A stretch of DNA of 64,000 nt. Origin: Halicephalobus mephisto. Lineage: Eukaryota; Nematoda; Chromadorea; Rhabditida; Panagrolaimidae. The DNA lies in the NCBI GenBank assembly GCA_009193035.1, contig SWDT01000121.1, forward strand, positions 124,001 through 188,000, given 5' to 3'. This document shows, one piece after another, positions 58,011 through 64,000 of the stretch. The notes beneath the pieces are model-generated. The model saw only the letters and a list, made by a program, of their open reading frames with translations. It searched no databases and had not been told where the DNA came from. The position numbers and the translations under genes were made by a program. Numbering within the stretch: the first letter of the stretch is position 1; the number at the start of each line of letters is the position of its first letter.

Positions 58011-58958
58011 GCCAAAAATCGTAACTTTTTTCAATAATAAATACGAAAATCACAGACAGCAGTGATTTTTCGTGACAAATGCCAACTCTAACGAGAGATG
58101 TAACACAATTGTTAAGATTTCATGAACATTTGGCATCTGTGATACATACTTGTTATGAAATTAGTACGATCTAACACGTTATGCTAAAAGCTAAAGACTA
58201 CGGGATCTTTTTCGGTAAAATGTAACATAATTGTTAAGATTTCATGAACGTTTGACGATCATAGAAGAATGAGAACATATTTTGAAGATAATAAAATATG
58301 ATATGAATTATATTGAATGTTATGTAATAATTACGAAACTTTCCGTGATGATATGTAATGTAACTACTATGATGTTCATGATCATTCGGTGTTTGCACAA
58401 AACATCACGTTTGATGCGAAACATCACAATAGTTGATAAAAGCTATAATGAATGTTATGTAATAATTACGAAACTTTCCGTGATGATATGTAATGTAACT
58501 ACTATGATATTCATGATCATTCAATGTTTGCACAAAACATCACGTTTGATGCGAAACATCATAATAGTTGACAAAAGCTATAATGAATGTTATGCAATAA
58601 TTACGAAACTTTCCGTGATGATATATAACATGACTACCATGATGTTCATGATCATTCAATGTTTGTAACAAATATTTTCCCTATTGTAAAACATCATAAT
58701 AGTTGTCAAGAGTCCTATTTTATATCATACAAAGATTATAGCACTTTCTGTGATAATACATAACAAAACTGCTACGATGTTCATGGCCATCCGGTAATAA
58801 CGATAAAGATAATTATGTTTTTTTACAAAATATTATAACGCTTAGCAAACGGTATCCCGAATGCCAAAGATTAAAAGATCGTTCGTGATGATATGTAACA
58901 CAAAAGTTACAGAACTTTCCGTAATAATATAGAATATAAAAGTTACGATTTTTGTGTG
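58011..58958. mobile_element. Large MITE-like element containing the 135-bp tandem repeat (copy B)
   Basis: It starts GCCAAAAATCGTAACTTTTT and ends with the inverse (AAAAGTTACGATTTTTGTGT), the terminal signature of the MITE family. Inside are three 135-bp units (58282-58670) nearly identical to those at 40781-41170, again keeping 128 codons open. This placement shows the array is carried by the element. Confidence 0.7.
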
Positions 58959-59289
58959 AATGTAGAATTATCTAAAGACTACCCAGAATGGAGTATTCAG
59001 AATCCTAAATTCTAAATCTGAATTCAGATTTGAAGGTTGACTTCTGGAATCTAAGATCCTAGAGTTCAGTCTTCAAATCTGACTTTAAACTTAGAGTTTA
59101 CGGGTCTTGTTACCGTATTATAAACATTTTTTGAGAGTCTAAAAATTTCTAAAGTTTCGTGCCAAAGGTCCAAATCACAAAGATACATAAAATGGCTCTT
59201 AAAACAGAATTACGTAGGTAGGAAGCAGACATGTCTTCGACAACAATATTACACTTGTTTAGTTTCAAATTTCAAATCAAAAAAATGAA

Positions 59290-60360
59290 AAATAGAACAT
59301 TGATCAAAATTTATTTTTTTTAAACATTTCCATTCGAAAGTACAAATTTTAAAATTACTTTGTTCAAACTAAATTTTGAAATTTTTTATGTTAATTTTCA
59401 ATATTAAAATTCAAAAAAAATAATAATCAAATTTAAAAATTTTAATTTTAATTTTTTTAAAATAACTTTGAACGAAAAATTTAAAAATTATATTTTTTAT
59501 TATTATTAAAAGAAAAAATTTTTATGTTTAAAAAATTAAAAATTAAATTTTTTTTAAATTTAAAAAATTTTTGTTCGAAATTAATTTAATTTTTTTTAAA
59601 TTTATTTTATTTTATTTTTGCGTAAATTCCTACCTCAAGTTGTGGTGATTAAAAAAATATAAAAATAGTAAAAAAATAGAATTTTAATAGAAAAAATAAA
59701 AATTTCATTTTGATGGTCCCGAACAGAAAATACAATTTTTTGAATTCAAAATGTTTCTTTAATTTTTAAATCAATATTTATTAAAAAATATCAATTTTGA
59801 AAAATTCCAAAAAACGCTCATTTTTCGTTCGGAATTTCCAAAAAAAATTTATTTATTGTTTTTTATATTAATTTAATTTAGGAAAAAATTAAATTATTTT
59901 TCTGTCTTCAAAAAGATAAATGTTTTTTTAACTTATATTAGTTTTAAAAAATATAAAATCGAAAAAAAAAACGATTTAATCGAAAATTTAAAAAATTAAT
60001 GTTTTTCAACAAAAAATTTGTTTTTAAAAATGATCAAAATTCGATGTTTTTTTTTAAATATTAATTTTTGATTATTTTAAAAACACATCTCAAAAAATTG
60101 AAAATTTTATTTTATTTAAAAATATTAATACAGTACTGTAGAAATGTTGCAAATTTTGTCTTATTTAAAAATCGCCTAATACAGTACTGTAAAAATGTTA
60201 CAAATTCCGTTTTATTTTAAAAATTTAATACAGTACTGTAAAAATGTTACAAATTTTATCTCATTTAAAAACATTAATACAGTACTCTAAAAATGTTACA
60301 AATTTCGTCTTATTTAAAAACATTAATACAGTGCTATATTTAAAATCGAAAAATTTTAAA
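59290..60360. repeat. AT-rich region with short-period repeats
   Basis: 60120-60340 has five copies of a 50-60 bp unit, ATTAATACAGTACTGTAAAA followed by ATGTTACAAATTT. The rest is A/T runs and nothing coding is seen. Confidence 0.6.
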
Positions 60361-60938
60361 TTTTATTATTATGATTCAAACCAACCTGACATCATTCTAC
60401 AGCTTCAAAAATGACGTAATTTTCATTGTTAAATCAGAAGTCATCAGAATCCATCGAAAATAAGACCGATTTCAAGTACTGACAGAAATATAATTTATAT
60501 TTTATGTATTTTCTGAAATTTATTTTACAAAACTACTTTCAAACTTCAAAGATAAAAAAATTCAGACATTTCTTTTTTCAAATAAATTAGAATCGCACAC
60601 GCAACAATTGTCATCAATGAACTTTGGAAATTTTTAATATCAAAAAACGATTTTAAAATTTTTGTAAAAAGATATATCTATTTTATCATTTTCAAAAAAG
60701 CTACTCATCATCAATTCTGAAATTTGAGAAACCCACCCAGAATGGGCTGCAATTAAACTCCGATTTTGCGAAATGCAAATTCGATTCTGACGTGAGATTC
60801 CCCGCAGTCCATAGAAGTCCGTTTGTCCTTGAGGATGAGGCCCAGATCCCCAGTATTTAAGGAAGCCGTTCAATCTCCTATTTACCACATGACAGAAATT
60901 GTTATTACTATTTAAATTTTTCTTGTATTATTATTATG
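60361..60938. other. Intergenic, doubtful minus-strand frame
   Basis: A frame of 82 codons (60640-60888, -) begins with coding-like composition (GSGPHPQGQTDFYGLRGISR) but has no leader acceptor or second exon. The plus strand has TATTTAAGG at 60854. Not called a gene. Confidence 0.3.
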
Positions 60939-60940
60939 TC

Positions 60941-61104
60941 TACACACAAAAAACGTAACTTTCGACTTTGTAACAATTGTGAAATGTCATAAAAATGTAA
61001 CATAATCGTTATATTTTTCATGAATATTTAACTTTTGTGACGAAAATTACGAGTAATAATGACAATTTCCATTTGTTACTAACCTAAAAGTTACGTTTTT
61101 GTTT
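60941..61104. mobile_element. Compact, near-complete MITE of the CAAAAA-CGTAACTTT family
   Basis: Left end CACACAAAAAACGTAACTTT; right end CTAAAAGTTACGTTTTTGTT, its inverse. Total about 164 bp. The interior matches the copies at 3300-3470 (GTAACAATTGTGAAATGTCA, TTTGTGACGAAAATTACGAG). This is the best reference copy in the window. Confidence 0.75.
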
Positions 61105-61870
61105 ATTCTCTACATTGTTATATTGTTTCCCTAAGTTGAGACTATTTATATAGTACCGTAATTTTGCTATTTTGGAATAAATAAGGACTACTCCCTCTGT
61201 CTAGCGATAGGGTTGCGTGAACTACGTCAAGGTCCATGACATCTGAAGCTGCGTGACCACAGTTCAGAGGATAAATGAAAAGACGAGCAGGAAAATATTT
61301 CAAGTGAGTTCCGTATAATCTTGACTCAGTCTTTTCGAAACAAAAACATTCTTTGGATTTTAGTTTGCTCAGATTAGAAGACAAATTGGAGACATGAAAT
61401 CGACAAAAAATAAGTTTTTCTAAAAATGTGGAATTTTAATAAAAATTAGATTTTTATCAAAAATAAAATTACCTGGGATCGGTTTATAAAAATCCATATT
61501 TTAGATGTTTTATAATTTATTTATATCATATAGAGGGTATTCAAAAATGCGGAATTCAATTATAGAAACGTTTCAAACAAGATAATCCAGAAAAATTTCC
61601 TTCTTGAACCCCAATTATACTATTACGAAAAGCAAAAGTGGGCGTCGTCGCGAAATTACCCCAACACGAATTTGCAGAAGGTTTTAGAAACCACAAAGTC
61701 CTACGTAATAATTTCAATTTTGTAAAGTAGTTATTTATATTACAAAAAATACTTTTCGAAATTGTCTCACCGTGAATTTCTAGAATTCCTTAGGAATTAC
61801 AGTATCCTACGTGATAATTTTAATTTTGTGCTGTTGATATTTTGTAATCATGTGTGATTTCGAAATCATT
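61105..61870. other. Intergenic, no firm gene
   Basis: A minus-strand frame of 80 codons (61142-61384) includes a cysteine/histidine-bearing stretch (FIYPLNCGHAASDVMDLDVV) but has no start or splice context. AT-rich otherwise. Confidence 0.3.
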
Positions 61871-61875
61871 CATAC

Positions 61876-62111
61876 TACAGTTGAATCTCGATATAAGGCA
61901 CCCTCAAGGGACCGGACAAATCGTGTCTTATATTGAGGGTCGAATATAACTAAAATTCCTTAAAATCTTGTCTTATATCGTGGAGTGTCTTATAGCGTGG
62001 GGTGTCTTATAGCCTGAGGTGTCTTATAGTGTGAGGTGTCTTATAGCCTGGGGTGTCTTATATCGTGGGATGTCTTATAGCCTGGGTGCGTTATATCGAG
62101 ATTCCACTGTA
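61876..62111. mobile_element. pogo/Tigger-like MITE with internal minisatellite
   Basis: Terminal inverted repeats CAGTTGAATCTCGATATAAG and its partner TTATATCGAGATTCCACTG are flanked on both sides by TA, the expected target duplication for Tc1/mariner/pogo elements. Element body 61878-62109. The middle (about 61965-62090) is about eight copies of a unit near 16-17 bp, GTGTCTTATAGCCTGGG, itself a derivative of the terminal repeat. No transposase is encoded. Confidence 0.85.
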
Positions 62112-63149
62112 TTACAAAAATCACTTATAAATTCTTGGAAAATTGTCATTGCACATTTCTTAGAAACCACAGTATCTTACTTGATAACTTTAACTTTTTC
62201 GTAATATCTATTTCGTAGTTACTCATAAATTATAAAAATTAGAAACAAGTTTTTCTAAGAAATTTTTTCGCCGCGAGTTCATAAACCTTCTTAGAAATCA
62301 AAGTATCCTAAGTGGTAATTTTAGTTTTACACAATTTTTGAAGTTGGTGTTTTAAAACTATATTTTAATTAAATATAGAAACTTTTGGAACAGAGTCATG
62401 TGGAATAAAAAAATTTCCGTCCACCTTCGAAAATTAATCGTCATTTACGAAAGTATTTAAATATTCAAAAATCACAATTATCATTTAAACAACTTCTTGA
62501 AGACATGTTTATAATTATTTTGCAAAAACGAAATTGTTAACTTTTGAAGAATTTGTTTTTTTTCAGATACCGTACACCTCAAGTTCACGTAACGTTACTT
62601 ACAGTCAATTTACAAAATATATTCCGTAAAATTTCAAAATTAACTTATATTAAGTGAAAAATTTTCAAAAATATATTCGAAATTTTGAAAGAACTTTTTT
62701 GAAACGACATAATTCAAAAAATTTTGATTTTTATTTTTTTTCGCATTTTTGAACGTCTAATTAAACAATTACTATTACTGTAGGAAATACATTTAATGAC
62801 AGAAGTTATTAAAATTAATAAAATTCGAAAAATGAATGTTTCTGAAAAGAAGCACAAAAATTCGGAAAGCAGGTAACCAAGTACCCCCACGTTCTTAGAG
62901 TTCTCGATATATAAACTTTCGCACACTTATCCTGTTCTTCAGTTTGAGAAAAGTCTTCAACAAAAATAACTACCAGTTCCTGAATGGATATACGATAGGT
63001 TAAAAAGTAAACTACAGGTTGTTTTAAAAAGCACGTGGATTCAATTGTAACACATCGTTTATGAAATTTTTAAATTTATTATATTCTCCAACTTGAGAAT
63101 AATTGTCCCTAAGAATAATCAGTTGTTTTCGAATGTGTACAAAATATAA
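62112..63149. other. AT-rich intergenic, no gene seen
   Basis: Weak repeats of GAAACCACAGTATC-TACT type continue from 61680 to 62300. The rest is featureless. Confidence 0.45.
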
Positions 63150-63385
63150 AATTGTTGGATTGTGCAATCTATTTGAGCACAAGCCAAACGGCGTTGGTGC
63201 CAAAGGGAAATATCCTGAAGACCAACGAAAAACATACGATTACGGGTTGATGACAATTCTAAAATTACTCAATAATTTTTATAAAATTATAATTTATCTC
63301 ATGCCTTTGGCTCTATGAAGTTGTTTCTATATATTTCTCGTCTACAGGCGGATCAGGAACCACTAATCACGATCTAACAAAAATA
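63150..63385 (+). repeat. Dispersed repeat R3, copy 3
   Basis: GGGAAATATCCTGAAGACCA, ACGAAAAACATACGATTACG, then ATATTTCTCGTCTACAGGCG and GGATCAGGAACCACTAATCA. These match 30560-30740 at many positions. Confidence 0.7.
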
Positions 63386-64000
63386 AACTGCGGATTATTT
63401 TTAGGAATTTCTTAGAATTGATGATACTACGTGATATACGGAACTTCACAACATTAATCCGACTTTTTGTCGCAAAAACTTCCTCAACATAGATATAAAG
63501 TACATTTTGAATAAATATTTAATAAAATAGAAGATAAACTACGGATTATCTCAAAAACTTACTTACCATCAATTATATTACGTGATATATGAAGTTTCCT
63601 ATACTCTATTTCCTGTCTTAAGAATACTTAACTACGAAAATAACCAATCATTCCTGAGCACATATCTACTAAAGTACAAAATAGGCTAGACTTTTATAAA
63701 AAACTACTTTAATTAAATCTCGACACATAATATATGAAATTATGTAAATTTGTTTGATTCTCTAACTTCAGAAGAACGTTTACGATAATTGATAATAGTT
63801 TTTAAATATACATCTGATAACTTATAGAATAAGCTGTGGATTGATTCAACGACTACTTCGACTAAAGTTCGACACATAATATACGAAACTTTTCACTTTT
63901 AGCTAATTCTTTAGCATCAAAAAAACATCTACCGAAAATTGATAATAGGCTTTGTATAAATATCCGATAACATAAAATAAGCTATGGATTGTTTTAACGA
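63386..64000. other. Window end, degenerate repeats
   Basis: Two to three loose copies of GATAATAG ... AAATA-ATCTGATAAC-TAGAATAAGCTGTGGATTG. No gene is seen. Confidence 0.45.

Noticed and set aside
1..64000. CRISPR arrays, bacterial operons, ribosome binding sites, rRNA genes
   Set aside because: The window is eukaryotic with spliced genes. Tandem repeats here lack uniform unique spacers, and no rRNA-like sequence was seen.

Overview
This window looks like nuclear DNA of a rhabditid nematode, most likely Caenorhabditis or a close relative. It is strongly AT-rich and its introns are mostly repeat-filled. Splice sites follow the nematode pattern (TTTTCAG acceptors, GTAAGT or GTGAGT donors), and TTTCAG acceptors sit just upstream of several start codons, as expected for spliced-leader trans-splicing. 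The gene content also fits: a cuticle collagen with a furin site, single-domain ShKT peptides, an MLC-4-type non-muscle myosin light chain and a neuropeptide GPCR. From memory, worm relatives of several genes (mlc-4, DHX35, PGP phosphatase, OSBP) lie on C. elegans chromosome III. That is unverified.

Layout, left to right. 19-6672 (-): 5' part of a large nuclear-looking protein whose last visible exon is about 2.5 kb of Glu/Ser/Gln/Asn repeats full of SQ dipeptides; it runs off the left edge. 7151-8019 (+): mlc-4-like myosin regulatory light chain. 8192-10219 (+): Ig-domain single-pass membrane protein with a TSP1-like module. 11426-14830 (-): DHX35-type DEAH helicase. 15-23 kb: repeat desert with two or three coding-like fragments. 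23098-24477 (+): HAD phosphatase of the phosphoglycolate phosphatase family. 24.5-26 kb: nested palindromes and a tRNA-derived SINE-like element. 26041-27882 (-): unrecognised 190-residue gene. 28-34.8 kb: repeats. 34798-38684 (+): oxysterol-binding protein with a FFAT motif. 39413-39610 (+) and 42402-42639 (-): two small secreted ShKT proteins. 45529-52601 (-): six-exon FMRFamide-receptor-like GPCR; its 2.6 kb second intron holds a complete cuticle collagen gene on the other strand (48596-49622, +). 52.6-64 kb: repeats and transposable elements with no convincing gene.

Exon models were built by hand from reading frame plus splice consensus, and junction phases were checked by arithmetic. Most genes are unrelated housekeeping, cuticle or signalling genes and do not form a pathway. 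The structure beyond the genes is mostly repeats: several MITE families, a pogo-like element with an internal minisatellite, a long palindromic element shared with a DHX35 intron, and two distant copies of a 135-bp in-frame tandem repeat. The candidates for something new are the SQ-rich repeat protein, the duplicated 135-bp array and the coding-like orphan fragments.
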